Assembly: GCA_048499805.1 (NCBI GenBank)
Contig: JASNZF010000002.1
Span: forward strand, 558,001-622,000
Length of the DNA: 64,000 bases
From: JAWXBA01 sp048499805
Lineage (GTDB): Bacteria > Gemmatimonadota > Gemmatimonadetes > Gemmatimonadales > GWC2-71-9
Reading direction: 5' to 3'
Shown here: positions 26,500-35,444 of the stretch, one piece after another
Position numbering within the stretch: position 1 is the stretch's first letter
Layout: each line of letters opens with the position of its first letter
The notes under the pieces: model-generated
What the model was told of the DNA's origin: nothing
What the model saw: only the letters and a program-made list of their open reading frames with translations
Database searches by the model: none
Made by a program: the position numbers and the translations under genes

Positions 26500-27561
26500 T
26501 CAGTCGTCCCAAAGCACCGTCGGATCGAGATCCGCCAAGGTGGCGCGGCCGGTGAGCTTCATGGCCAGCCGGAACTCCTCGAGCAGGATCGCGATCACCC
26601 GCTCCACCCCCGCCGCGCCACCCACCGCGAGCCCGAAGCAGTACGGCCGGCCCACCAGCACCGCCTCCGCTCCCCGGGCCAGGGCCTTCACGATGTCGGT
26701 CCCCCGCCGGATCCCACCATCCACCAGCACCGGTACCCGCCCCGCCACCCGCTCGGCCACGCCGGGGAGCGCGTCGATCGTGGCAGGGACGGTGTCCAGG
26801 TTGCGAGCCCCATGATTCGAGACGATGATCCCGTCCACCCCGGCCTGCACCGCCCGCTCCGCGTCCCCGGGATCCAGGATGCCCTTGAGGAGCACCGGCA
26901 CCGTGGCGACCGACCGGAGCCACTCGATGTCGGCCCAGGTCAGGGTCACCGCCTCGGGCGTCAGGATCCCCCGCATCCGCTGCGATACGTCATAGACGTG
27001 GGGGGCGGTCACCCCCGCCGGCAGCTCGAAGCGCGCCCGCCGCATCCGGTCCCGGACCCCGAGGGTCGGGGTGTCCACCGTGACGCAGAGCGCCTGGCAC
27101 CCGGCCGCCTCCACCTGCCGCACGAGTCTCTCAGTGAAGCTTCGGTCCGATTGCACATACAGCTGGAACCAGAGCGGGGCGGTGGCCACCCCCGCGACCT
27201 CGGTGATCGGGGTCGTGGTGGCGGTGCTGACCACCATGGTGGTGTCGGTCGCCCCGGCCCCACGTGCCGTGGCCAGTTCCCCATCCGGGTGCATCGCCCG
27301 CTGGTAGGCCGCGGGCGCCAGGAGGATGGGGTGGGGCAGGGTGCGGCCGAAGAGCTCCACCCGGGTGTCGAGGCGGCCGACATCCACCAGCACCCGCGGG
27401 CGCAGGGCGATCCGTTGGTAGGCGGAACGGTTCCATCGCAGGGAATGCTCGTCGGCCGCTCCCGAGGCCACGTACTCATAGGTCATCGCCGGCATGGCGT
27501 CGCGGGCCAGCTGCTCGAACTCATCCAGGGTCAGGACATCCTGCAGCGCCTCCGGGGTCAT
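26500..27561 (-). CDS. FMN-dependent alpha-hydroxy-acid oxidase/dehydrogenase
   Basis: 353 residues, the normal length of the lactate/glycolate oxidase family. Motifs: YEYVASGAADEHSLRWN (N-terminal signature), FQLYV, the catalytic-histidine motif SNHGARNLD, and the FMN-phosphate loop VLVDGGIRRGTDIVKALARGA with GRPYCFG. It should oxidise an L-2-hydroxy acid to the 2-oxo acid using FMN in the cytoplasm; the acceptor is not clear. The ATG overlaps the stop of the upstream cyclotransferase-like gene (ATGA). Confidence 0.92.
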   Translation of the reverse strand: MTPEALQDVLTLDEFEQLARDAMPAMTYEYVASGAADEHSLRWNRSAYQRIALRPRVLVDVGRLDTRVELFGRTLPHPILLAPAAYQRAMHPDGELATARGAGATDTTMVVSTATTTPITEVAGVATAPLWFQLYVQSDRSFTERLVRQVEAAGCQALCVTVDTPTLGVRDRMRRARFELPAGVTAPHVYDVSQRMRGILTPEAVTLTWADIEWLRSVATVPVLLKGILDPGDAERAVQAGVDGIIVSNHGARNLDTVPATIDALPGVAERVAGRVPVLVDGGIRRGTDIVKALARGAEAVLVGRPYCFGLAVGGAAGVERVIAILLEEFRLAMKLTGRATLADLDPTVLWDD

Positions 27562-27980
27562 GCCCGTCCCGCCGCGGCCAGGATCCGGGCGACCTCCGCC
27601 TTGGAGAATCCGTGGTCGCGCGCTCCCTCGAGGATGGTGGCGAGGTAGGCATCGGTGGTGGGCAGCCAGGTGCCGAGGCGGGCGCGGCACCCCACGTAGG
27701 TGATCGCCTCGACCAGCCGGCCCTCCGCCTCCACCGGCACGCGGCGCCGCGCATAGTGCCCGGCGGCGACTCCCTCCACCACGTCCAGCCGCGCCAGGTC
27801 GGCAGCGGTGCAATCATAGAGGACGCCGAGGACGTGCCCCTCGCCGGGTTCGATGTTGGCGTAGGCGTGGGTCGGGTCGTCGTACATCGGCGTGTTGAAG
27901 GCCAGCCGGTAGCCGGGGAGCCGGGCGCTGACGTGCTCCGGCACCCGGCCGAGTCGTGCGTCCATCCGCGCAAGGCTCAT
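27558..27980 (-). CDS. Gamma-glutamylcyclotransferase-like (AIG2/GGCT fold) protein, N-terminus uncertain
   Basis: From the first ATG the protein has 140 residues (RLPGYRLAFNTPMYDDPTHAYANIEPGEG, VLGVLYD, RLDVVEGVAAGHYARRRVPV). However, the substrate-loop motif YFAYGSNM, which defines the family, is encoded in frame just upstream, ending at this ATG. No ATG, GTG or TTG precedes it before the previous gene's stop. An ATC at 28020-28022 has GGAG five bases upstream, so a non-standard start is possible. The family forms 5-oxoproline from gamma-glutamyl compounds. The gene is coupled to the oxidase gene. Confidence 0.75.
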   Translation of the reverse strand: MSLARMDARLGRVPEHVSARLPGYRLAFNTPMYDDPTHAYANIEPGEGHVLGVLYDCTAADLARLDVVEGVAAGHYARRRVPVEAEGRLVEAITYVGCRARLGTWLPTTDAYLATILEGARDHGFSKAEVARILAAAGRA

Positions 27981-28050
27981 GTTGCTGCCGTAGGCGAAGT
28001 AGGGGATGATCGGGGAGGGGATGAGAGCTCCGGAAACGGCGGGGCCTGGC

Positions 28051-28590
28051 TCAGGCGTCGGGTGGTGGCGGCTCGAGCACCGGGGCCGGCACGAGGCTCG
28101 TGTCGGCGCGCAGTTGGCGCTCGTAGTCGGCCTGGTCGTAGTGCCCGAGCGATTGGCGGATCAGGCCATCGGGCGTGAGCGTCCACTCCTCGAAACCGCT
28201 GAACCGGACCGGACGACCGGTCCCGCCGGGACCGGTGTTGGTTCCCTCAAAGGTCCAGTGGTACACCGCACGGTTGCCGTACACCTGCAGGCTGTCCATG
28301 GTGAGGTGCATGTCGGGGAACGCGGCCATGTATCCGGCGGCGGCCTGGCCGATCGCGTCCCGCCCGACGGCCGGGGTGCCACCGTTGATGGTCAGCGAGC
28401 CATCGGCCGAGAAGTGCGCCGCCATCCGGGCGGGGTCCTGGCTGTTCCAGGCCGCGGTGTACGCGGTGGCGAAGGCGCGCACGTTGGCATCCCCCAGGTT
28501 GGTCTCTCCGCCGGTGCACCCCGACAGGATCGCGAGGACCGCACCAGCGGCGACCCTCGCGCGGGGCCCGCGCAGTATTGGAGTGGTCAT
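28051..28590 (-). CDS. SnoaL/NTF2-like lipoprotein
   Basis: 179 residues, lipobox AILSGC (Cys25). The SnoaL-like fold is seen in VRAFATAYTAAWNSQDPARMAAHFSADGSLTINGG, then AAGYMAAFPDMHLTMDSLQ and VYHWTFEGTNTGPGGTGRPV, ending with a helix and a proline-rich tail. These proteins act as small-molecule binders or cyclases; the ligand is unknown. It lies 28 bases upstream of the extended cyclotransferase-like frame on the same strand. Confidence 0.82.
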   Translation of the reverse strand: MTTPILRGPRARVAAGAVLAILSGCTGGETNLGDANVRAFATAYTAAWNSQDPARMAAHFSADGSLTINGGTPAVGRDAIGQAAAGYMAAFPDMHLTMDSLQVYGNRAVYHWTFEGTNTGPGGTGRPVRFSGFEEWTLTPDGLIRQSLGHYDQADYERQLRADTSLVPAPVLEPPPPDA

Positions 28591-28684
28591 GATTCCAATG
28601 CTATCCCGGGGGCGGGCATTTCGCCAATCCGCGCCGCGGACCGGCGGCCTTGCCCCGCTGCCGCGGGCGTCCCACCTTGCGGGG

Positions 28685-29533
28685 ATGCCTGACCTGCCGC
28701 TGGATCATCTCACCGCCGACGAGGCGACCCGGGTCTGGGAGCGCGCGGCGCGGCTCCAGGCCGAGGCCGGTTCGGGCGACAGCTCACGCCGCGAGGAGGG
28801 CCACCCCACTCCGGTCCCGGGATTCGCCTTGACCCAGGTGCGCGCGGCCGCGCTCGAAGCGGGCATCGCCAGCGAGTATGTCGAGGCCGCGCTCGCGATG
28901 CTGCAGGCCGAGCGGTTGCACCCGGCGGCAACCGGCGGACGCCCGCTGGCCAGGAAGTTCCTGGGCAACCCGCCGGACTCGCTGCTGGCGCGGCGCCGGA
29001 TCGAGGCGAGCCCTGATGCGGTGCTTCAGGCGATGGAGGCGGTCCTGCCCGGCGACCCCTATCGCCTGGTCCTCGTGGACCGGCGCGCGGACCCGCTGGA
29101 TGGCGGCGCGCTCGTCTTTGACGTCCCGGGGATGGGGAGCCCGTTCGACCGCGGCTTCGCCTACGCCATGTACGAAAGTGGCATCCGTCAGCTCTCGGTC
29201 GCCATCCAGCGCCTGCCCGGGTCGGAGCCCGCCTGTGAGGTGACGGTCCATGGCGCGGTCACGTCACAGACCACTGGCATGGTGGTCGGCGGGCTCCTCA
29301 CGACGCTGGGCGGAGCCCTCGGCACCACGGTCTTCGCCCTCATCGGCGCGGCGACCGGGATCGTGCCGATCGTCGTGGCGGCCGGTGTCGGCGGAATGGT
29401 GGTCGGCGGCGGGCTGACGCTCAAGGGGTTTCGCGCCCTCTACCGGCGGGCCCTCGGGATCGGCCATCGCGCCCTGGAGGGACTCCTGAATGCCGTCGCG
29501 GTCCAGGCCCGCGGCGGGTGGCGGGCGGGGTAG
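28685..29533 (+). CDS. Membrane protein with two C-terminal transmembrane segments, unknown function
   Basis: 282 residues. The N-terminal helical part contains a TQVRAAALEAGIASEYVEAAL motif (about 45-70), seen in several uncharacterised Gemmatimonadota-type proteins. A soluble alpha/beta section (about 95-195) follows. Two glycine-rich hydrophobic segments lie at about 200-250, then a cytoplasmic-looking helix. There is no signal peptide. The ATG at 28685 is the first in frame; the ribosome binding site is weak. No family name can be given. Confidence 0.6.
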   Translation: MPDLPLDHLTADEATRVWERAARLQAEAGSGDSSRREEGHPTPVPGFALTQVRAAALEAGIASEYVEAALAMLQAERLHPAATGGRPLARKFLGNPPDSLLARRRIEASPDAVLQAMEAVLPGDPYRLVLVDRRADPLDGGALVFDVPGMGSPFDRGFAYAMYESGIRQLSVAIQRLPGSEPACEVTVHGAVTSQTTGMVVGGLLTTLGGALGTTVFALIGAATGIVPIVVAAGVGGMVVGGGLTLKGFRALYRRALGIGHRALEGLLNAVAVQARGGWRAG

Positions 29534-29647
29534 TCGCACCCGTTGCGCCGGCACCGGCACCGCCGCCAGGGTGCGCCACTATTATTCGGGGAGGAAAGGG
29601 CCGCCGGCCCGACCGACCTTCGCCTTGGCTCCAGGCCAGGAGAGACC

Positions 29648-30385
29648 ATGATTCCCCACCACCGGCTCACCATCATCCGCAACCGGCATCGTGCCCGGGA
29701 ACTCCGGGAGTTCCGGGGCCTCGTGGAGGACTACTTCGCCCGGCTGGAGCGGGATGCGGACGGGGTGCCGATGGACTGGGACGGGGCGCAGGTGGCACGC
29801 TCCCAGATCAACCAGCGGCTGGCGCGGGTGGTCCAGGTGGTCCGGGCGGCTGGGATCGAGGGGCCCCATGCCCCGCACCTGGTGACCGACCCCGGTCCGA
29901 TGCTGGGTCGGGTCGAGGTGTTGCAGCGGATCTTCACCGCGCACCATGTGGATGGGCTGGAGCAGGAGGTCTACGACATCCTCGACATGGCCATCGGGGT
30001 GTATGACAGCGAACGGGCCGAGGCGCTGCTCCGCACCGTCAATCCGCTGCACTACCTGGGCGTCGCCATCGCCTTCCTGATGCGCGGGCCCCGGCGGGTG
30101 CTCGGTGCCCTCGGCATGGGACGGAGCCGAGGTGGGCGGGTGACCGCCACCGAGCTCGGTCGACTCGAGGCCGCCGTGGCGCGCCTCGCCCGGGTCGAGG
30201 ACCTGATCGACGATCGGTTCGCCCAGTTGCAGGACCGCCAGGCGGCCCGGCAGGCGGAAGAGGTCCGGCAGCTGGCGGAACTTGCGGAACGACTTGATTT
30301 CGCGGAACGGGTGCTGGCACAGGGGCGCCCGCCGGAGCGGCTGGGCGCGCCCCCGAAGCGCTCGGGAGTGGTGACACCGGTCTAG
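29648..30385 (+). CDS. Hypothetical protein with C-terminal coiled coil
   Basis: 245 residues. AGGAGA lies four bases before the ATG. Helical throughout: N-terminal RARELREFRGLVEDYFARLERD, a mildly hydrophobic stretch (HYLGVAIAFLM) near 135, and a C-terminal coiled coil with LAERLDFAERVLAQ. The same motif ends the small protein at 36099-36392 (ERVDFSERLLAQ), so the two share a module. The last four bases overlap the histidine kinase stop on the other strand. Confidence 0.6.
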   Translation: MIPHHRLTIIRNRHRARELREFRGLVEDYFARLERDADGVPMDWDGAQVARSQINQRLARVVQVVRAAGIEGPHAPHLVTDPGPMLGRVEVLQRIFTAHHVDGLEQEVYDILDMAIGVYDSERAEALLRTVNPLHYLGVAIAFLMRGPRRVLGALGMGRSRGGRVTATELGRLEAAVARLARVEDLIDDRFAQLQDRQAARQAEEVRQLAELAERLDFAERVLAQGRPPERLGAPPKRSGVVTPV

Positions 30386-33297
30386 GCCGGGCCCCAGCGG
30401 TCCAGCATCTGCCGGACCGTCCCCAGCAGTTCGTCGCGCTCGAACGGCTTCTGCAGCAGCGGGATCGTGGCGTCCATCACGCCATGGCGAATCACGGTGT
30501 CATCAGTGTACCCCGACATGTACATGACCCGGAGCCCGGGGTTCCGCTGCCGCAGCGCCGCCACCAGTTTCGGACCGCCCATTCCCGGCATCACGATGTC
30601 GGTCACCAGCAGGTCCACCGTCCCGGCGTTCGCATCCACCAGCGCCAGCGCGGCCTCCCCGTCCGCGGCCTCCATGACCCGATACCCCGCCATCTCGAGG
30701 ATCCGCCGGGCGGCCGAGCGCAGCGCGGCGGAGTCCTCGACCAGGAGGATGGTCTCGCTGCCGCCGGCGGGGGCGGTGGCCACCCGTACCTGCTGGGGCT
30801 GTCCCGCTCCCTCCGGGGCGATCGGGAAGTAGACGCGGAAGGTGCTGCCCTTGCCGGGCGCGCTCTCGACCTGGATGTCGCCACCGCTCTGCCGGACGAT
30901 GCCGAACGAGGTCGCCAGGCCGAGCCCGGTGCCGTTGGCCTTGGTGGTGAAGAACGGCTCGAAGAGCCGGGTCCGCGTGGCGGCATCCATCCCGATCCCC
31001 GTGTCGCTCACCGAGAGCATGACGTACCTGCCGGGGGCGAGCGCGGGCCCCTCGACTCCGGTCCCCCCGCCGATTTCGACGTTTGCGGTCGCGATGGTCA
31101 GCGTCCCGCCCTGGGGCATCGCCTCCCTCGCGTTCACTGCCAGGTTCAGCACGACCTGCTCCACCTGCCCGGGGTCGGCCCGGACCGCGCCCAGGTTCAC
31201 CGAGGGTCGGGTCACCAGGGTGACGTCCGCACCGATCAGCCGGTCGAGCAGCCGCTGCTGGTCGAAGACGATGTCGTTGAGGTTGAGCAGTTGGGGCGCC
31301 AGCACCTGCTTCCGGCTGAATGCCAGCAGCTGGCGGGTCAGGGTGGCCGCGTGGCTGCCCGCCTTGCGGATCTCGGTGACATACCCCAGCGTCTCGGGGT
31401 TCGCCGCGAGTTGCTCCACGAGCAGGTCACTGAACCCGATGATCACGCCGAGCAGGTTGTTGAAGTCGTGGGCGATCCCCCCCGCGAGCCGGCCGACGGC
31501 GTCCATCTTGGCCGAGTGGTGCAGCTGTGCCTCGAGCAGTCGCCGGACCGAGATGTCGCTGATGAAACCGATCATGCGGGTGGGCTGTCCCGCCGAGGCG
31601 GCGACCGGGTAGCCGCGGTTCTCCACCTGGCGATAGCTGCCGTCGGCTTGCAGGAGCCGATACTCCACCGCCAGCGGGGCCCGCGATTGCAGGGCGGTGG
31701 TCACGGCAGCGTCGTAATTGCCCCGGTCGTCGGCATGCACCAGGCGGAGCCAGCGGGCGCGGTCGCCGTCGAGTTCCGTCCGGGCGATTCCCAGCGCCTC
31801 GGGATTCTCGTGGTGCAGTGAGTCGGTCTCGAGGTTCCACTCGTACAGCAGCTGGCCGCTGGCACGCAGCGCCATCGCGAACCGCACCTCGAGGTCACGG
31901 TGGGTTCGGTGCAGCCGTTCCTCGTGGGTCTTCCACTCGGTGATGTCCCGGACGATGGCGTAGATCAGCTGCTGCTCCACCGAGGGCGTGGCATTCCAGC
32001 GCAGCCACCGGTAACTGCCGTCGCGGCAGCGGTACCGGTTCTCGAACGAGACCGCATCGTGCGCCTGGGTGAGCCGGTTCGCCTGGGCCTGGGTGGCCTC
32101 GCGGTCGTCGGGATGCACGAAGCTCAGGAACGGCGCCCCCACGAGGTCGCCGGGCGGGTGCCCGAGCGTCCGCTCCCAGGCGGGGTTGAGTCGCTTGAAG
32201 CAGCCGTCGAACCCCGCCACCGCCACCAGGTCCTGCGACAGGGTGAAGAGGCTGTCCCGGTCCTCCTCTGCCTCCCGCCGGCCGGTCAGGTCCTCGATCG
32301 CCAGCAGGATCGTCGAACTGTGGTTGCCGACCCGGAAGGTCTTCCGGGCGTTGAGGAGCAGGGTCCGGTGTCCGAGGCTGCCGAAGTCCGTGTCCACCCG
32401 GAGTCCCTCGACGGTGGTGTGCCCGGCGATGACCTCGGCCAGGGCCTCCCGCAGACGCGGCAGGTTCCACTCACCGCCGCCGAGCTCATAGAGCAGCCGC
32501 CCTTCCGTTGCTGCGGCGGTCCCCCCGAAGGCCAGGTAGAAGGCCCGGTTGGCCGACACCACCCGCTGGGCCTGGTCGAGGACCAGCAGCGGCTCGCGCA
32601 CCGTGTCCACGATCGAGGCGGCGTGGGCCCGCGCCTTCTCGGTGAGCTCGTGGGCCTCCTGCCTGGCGGCCAGGGAACGCCGGAAGAGGAGCGCAATCAC
32701 ACCGAGCAACACCCCGATGCCGGCAACCAGCAGCAGCGAAAAGGCCAAGGTGCGGGCCTCGGTCGCCTGGAGCGCCGCCGAGCGTTCCAACAGGAGCCGA
32801 CTCTCCACCGCCCCCATCGCGACCAGGAGCGCGCGGGTGGTGTCCATCAGCCGCTGACCCTCCCCACTGGCGATCAACGCCTCGGCCTCGGCCTGGCCCC
32901 CCTCACGCCGTGCCGCGATGATCCGCTCCGAGAACTCCACCCGCCGGCGGATCAGCGTCTCAAGCTGGTCGACCCGCCGGGTCTCGGCCGGATTGTCGGC
33001 CGTGAGGTTCCGGAGCCGGGCGCTCGATGCAGGCAGACTCTCCACGGCGGCGTGGTAGGCGGCGAGCGAGGCCTCCTGGCCGGTGAGGACGAATCCCCGG
33101 GGTGCCCCCCACAGGTCCTGGATCTGGGAGAACACCAGGGTGAGCTGCCGGGCCACCTCCTGGGTGTGGGTGACCATCTCCCGCGCCTCACGATTGCCCC
33201 GGATCTGCTGGAACACGCCCACCCCGAGCAGCCCCAGCAGGACCAGGGCCAGGCCGAAGCTGGCCCCCAGCAGGTGGTGCTGCCGTTGGTGGGTCAC
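30382..33297 (-). CDS. Hybrid sensor histidine kinase with CHASE3-like, PAS and receiver domains
   Basis: 971 residues. Two membrane helices (about 12-34 and 175-200) flank a periplasmic helical CHASE3-like domain. Three PAS-like domains fill about 220-590. The HisKA motif is KMDAVGRLAGGIAHDFNN near 620. The ATPase lobe has VVLNLAVNAREAMPQ, DTGIGMD and GTGLGLATSFGIV. A receiver at 855-970 has the phosphoacceptor in LVTDIVMPGMGG and the conserved lysine in LLQKPF. It should autophosphorylate and pass phosphate on to its own receiver or a partner. The GTG start overlaps the stop of the HD-GYP regulator gene (GTGA), so they form one signalling operon. Confidence 0.92.
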   Translation of the reverse strand: MTHQRQHHLLGASFGLALVLLGLLGVGVFQQIRGNREAREMVTHTQEVARQLTLVFSQIQDLWGAPRGFVLTGQEASLAAYHAAVESLPASSARLRNLTADNPAETRRVDQLETLIRRRVEFSERIIAARREGGQAEAEALIASGEGQRLMDTTRALLVAMGAVESRLLLERSAALQATEARTLAFSLLLVAGIGVLLGVIALLFRRSLAARQEAHELTEKARAHAASIVDTVREPLLVLDQAQRVVSANRAFYLAFGGTAAATEGRLLYELGGGEWNLPRLREALAEVIAGHTTVEGLRVDTDFGSLGHRTLLLNARKTFRVGNHSSTILLAIEDLTGRREAEEDRDSLFTLSQDLVAVAGFDGCFKRLNPAWERTLGHPPGDLVGAPFLSFVHPDDREATQAQANRLTQAHDAVSFENRYRCRDGSYRWLRWNATPSVEQQLIYAIVRDITEWKTHEERLHRTHRDLEVRFAMALRASGQLLYEWNLETDSLHHENPEALGIARTELDGDRARWLRLVHADDRGNYDAAVTTALQSRAPLAVEYRLLQADGSYRQVENRGYPVAASAGQPTRMIGFISDISVRRLLEAQLHHSAKMDAVGRLAGGIAHDFNNLLGVIIGFSDLLVEQLAANPETLGYVTEIRKAGSHAATLTRQLLAFSRKQVLAPQLLNLNDIVFDQQRLLDRLIGADVTLVTRPSVNLGAVRADPGQVEQVVLNLAVNAREAMPQGGTLTIATANVEIGGGTGVEGPALAPGRYVMLSVSDTGIGMDAATRTRLFEPFFTTKANGTGLGLATSFGIVRQSGGDIQVESAPGKGSTFRVYFPIAPEGAGQPQQVRVATAPAGGSETILLVEDSAALRSAARRILEMAGYRVMEAADGEAALALVDANAGTVDLLVTDIVMPGMGGPKLVAALRQRNPGLRVMYMSGYTDDTVIRHGVMDATIPLLQKPFERDELLGTVRQMLDRWGPA

Positions 33298-34310
33298 GCC
33301 TGAACTCGCGCGGTGGGGTCGAACGGGTGCTCCGCCAGGATGGCCTCGAAGGTGTCCACCAGTTTCCCCGACCACCACCCCCGGCGCACCCCGTCCCGCA
33401 GGATCCGGAACGCCTCGTCCGGGGGCAGGGCAGCCCGATACGGCCGGTCGGTCGTCAAGGCGTCGTAGATGTCCACCGTCGAGAGGATCTGGGCGGTCAG
33501 CGGGATGTCATCGCCCTTCAGGCCGTCCGGGTAGCCGCTGCCATCCCGCTTCTCGTGGTGGTGGCGGATGATCGGCAGGACCAGCCGGAAGGAGTGCAGC
33601 GGCGCGCAGATCTTCTCCCCTGCCGCGGCGTGGGTCTCCATCGTGGCCCGCTCCTCGGCGGTCAGTGGCCCCGGCTTCAGCAGGATGTGCTCCGGCACGG
33701 CCAGCTTGCCGATGTCGTGCACCATCCCCGCCCGGCGCAGGGCGATGCACTGCGCCTCCGGAAGGCCCAGCCGCTGCGCCAGCGCCACCGAATAGTGGGA
33801 GAGCCGTTCGCAGTGGCCCGCCGTGTAGGGGTCCTTCAACTCGATCCCCAGGGCCAGGCTGTACAGGACCGTCTCGGCATTCTCCAGCTCATCGGTGTAC
33901 TGCTTGAGCCGCAGCAGCGAGCGGACCCGAGCACGCAGCTCTTCCCGCGAGAACGGCTTGCTCAGGAAGTCATCGGCGCCGGCGTGGATCCCCTCGATCC
34001 GGTCCTCGGTCCCCTGCAGGCCGGTTACCAGGACGACGGGGACCAGGCGGGTGCGCCGGTCGGCCTTGATCGCGCGGCAAACCTCGAGGCCGGTCAGTCC
34101 GGGCATGACCACGTCGAGCAGGGCGAGGTCAATGTCGTGCGCGGCGAGGAGGGACATCGCCTCCTCGCCGCTGGCCGCCTGGATGATCTGGTGACCCTCC
34201 GCCGCGAGGAGGGTGGCGAGCAGCATCCGGCTGCCCGCATGGTCATCGGCCACCAGGATGGTGGCCCCATGCGGCGATTCTTCGATTCCGGCGCGGCGGT
34301 CTTCCGACAT
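33294..34310 (-). CDS. Response regulator with HD-GYP phosphodiesterase domain
   Basis: 338 residues. The receiver (about 15-135) has acidic DD in VADDHAG, phosphoacceptor Asp in LALLDVVMPG, and Lys in LSKPF. The HD-GYP domain (about 150-330) has HDIGK, IIRHHHEKRDGSGYPDGL, and the following helix DIYDALTTDRPYR. It should hydrolyse cyclic di-GMP when activated (family knowledge). The ATG at 34310 has GAGGA six bases upstream. It is first in the operon with the hybrid kinase, its likely partner. Confidence 0.92.
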   Translation of the reverse strand: MSEDRRAGIEESPHGATILVADDHAGSRMLLATLLAAEGHQIIQAASGEEAMSLLAAHDIDLALLDVVMPGLTGLEVCRAIKADRRTRLVPVVLVTGLQGTEDRIEGIHAGADDFLSKPFSREELRARVRSLLRLKQYTDELENAETVLYSLALGIELKDPYTAGHCERLSHYSVALAQRLGLPEAQCIALRRAGMVHDIGKLAVPEHILLKPGPLTAEERATMETHAAAGEKICAPLHSFRLVLPIIRHHHEKRDGSGYPDGLKGDDIPLTAQILSTVDIYDALTTDRPYRAALPPDEAFRILRDGVRRGWWSGKLVDTFEAILAEHPFDPTARVQA

Positions 34311-34697
34311 CGGCCGTCCTCGTCTGTGCGGCGTGGGCGCGACGCTCCCCGAGTCTGGCGAGCGGTGGGGGGGAGCCCCCCCGACCATCGGGGCGTGCCT
34401 CGGCCCTGCGTCTCCAGGGGCCAGTGAGAGACCGGCAAGGAGGGTGCCGCTCCAACTGACCAGAAACGCGTCAGTTGCAGCGACATGTGTACGGTAACAA
34501 CTATTCCTGGAAAGGCGCTAGGGGACTACAATTTTTGGTAATGCGAGAAAATAGGTCGGGATTGTGCTGTGGTGGGCGGATTGTCAGGGCCGAGCGGCGG
34601 CTTCACAAAGCGGAAGGCCGCTTCATGTAGGGCCGCTCCCCCATGTGGGTGGCGTGGCAGCCCGCCCGCCGTTGTGCCCCGAGGCGGTCGGGAGTCC
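34311..34697. other. Gene-free region upstream of the HD-GYP/kinase operon
   Basis: 387 bases with no credible gene. The part 34490-34570 is clearly richer in A and T than its surroundings and probably carries the operon promoter. An 8-bp inverted repeat lies at 34453-34477. A GAGCGGC/GGCCGCTTC-type weak hairpin lies near 34590-34625. Confidence 0.5.
34453..34477. promoter_or_regulatory. Inverted repeat CAACTGAC-N9-GTCAGTTG, candidate operator
   Basis: Perfect 8-bp arms with a 9-base spacer (17-bp centre spacing), about 145 bases upstream of the HD-GYP regulator start and next to the AT-rich promoter region. The geometry suits a dimeric regulator. No factor can be named. Confidence 0.4.
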
Positions 34698-35444
34698 CTA
34701 GGGTGCCCCTGGGGACGGAGGCGCGGTGGCCGGGCGGTGGGTATGGAGCCGGCGCAACCGTTGTGTGATCACCTCGACGTGCAGCGCGGTGGTGTCCAGC
34801 GTGGGGACCCCGGCCACGATCGGGGACTGGAGCAGCAGAGGCAGTTCGGTGCCCCCGAGGATCACCGCGTCGATCTCCTCGTCCCGGACGATCCGGGCAA
34901 TGATCGCGATCATCCCCTCGCGGGTGGCATCGAGGAACTCGCCCTCGAGCAGCTCGCCGATGTACCGGTCATGGATCCACGCGCGCTCCCCCAGATCGGG
35001 AGTCACGATGGTGAGCCCGTGACGGGCGCACACGTCCGCGTAGAACCGGCTCCCCATCGTGAACCCGGTCCCGAGGAGCCCCAGGCGCCGATGCTCCTGC
35101 CGGAGGGCCTCCTCGGCGCAGGTCTCGACGATGCTCACCAGCGGAACCGGCGAATCGGCCGCCACCTCGTCGAAGACCAGGTGCGCGGTGTTGGCGGTCA
35201 TCGCCACGAAGTCCGCGCCGGCCCGGGCGAGCCGGCGGACCGAGTCCTGCAGGTAGGTGGCGAGTCCGGGCCGGTCATGGCTCGCCAGTGCGATGCCGCG
35301 ATGGACGTCCAGACTGTCGATCAGGATGCCGGGCGCGCTGTCCGGCGTGTCCCGCTGCCAGCGCGTGATCAGCCGGCGGTAGTAGTCGATCGTGGACTCG
35401 GGGCCGAGGCCACCCACCAGGCCGACGATGGGGGCGCCGGTCAC
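34698..35444 (-). CDS. Aspartate/glutamate racemase-fold protein lacking both catalytic cysteines
   Basis: 248 residues. The fold is clear: IVGLVGGLGPESTIDYYRR at the N-terminus, the MTANTAHLVFDEV segment, LGLLGTGFTMGSRFY, and AVILGGTELPLLL. In active racemases the segments read CNTAH and GCTE. Here the first cysteine is Ala and the second is Gly, so two-base racemisation is not expected. It may be a different isomerase, a binding protein, or a subfamily with altered chemistry. The GTG start overlaps the stop of the upstream gene (GTGA). Confidence 0.8.
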   Translation of the reverse strand: MTGAPIVGLVGGLGPESTIDYYRRLITRWQRDTPDSAPGILIDSLDVHRGIALASHDRPGLATYLQDSVRRLARAGADFVAMTANTAHLVFDEVAADSPVPLVSIVETCAEEALRQEHRRLGLLGTGFTMGSRFYADVCARHGLTIVTPDLGERAWIHDRYIGELLEGEFLDATREGMIAIIARIVRDEEIDAVILGGTELPLLLQSPIVAGVPTLDTTALHVEVITQRLRRLHTHRPATAPPSPGAP

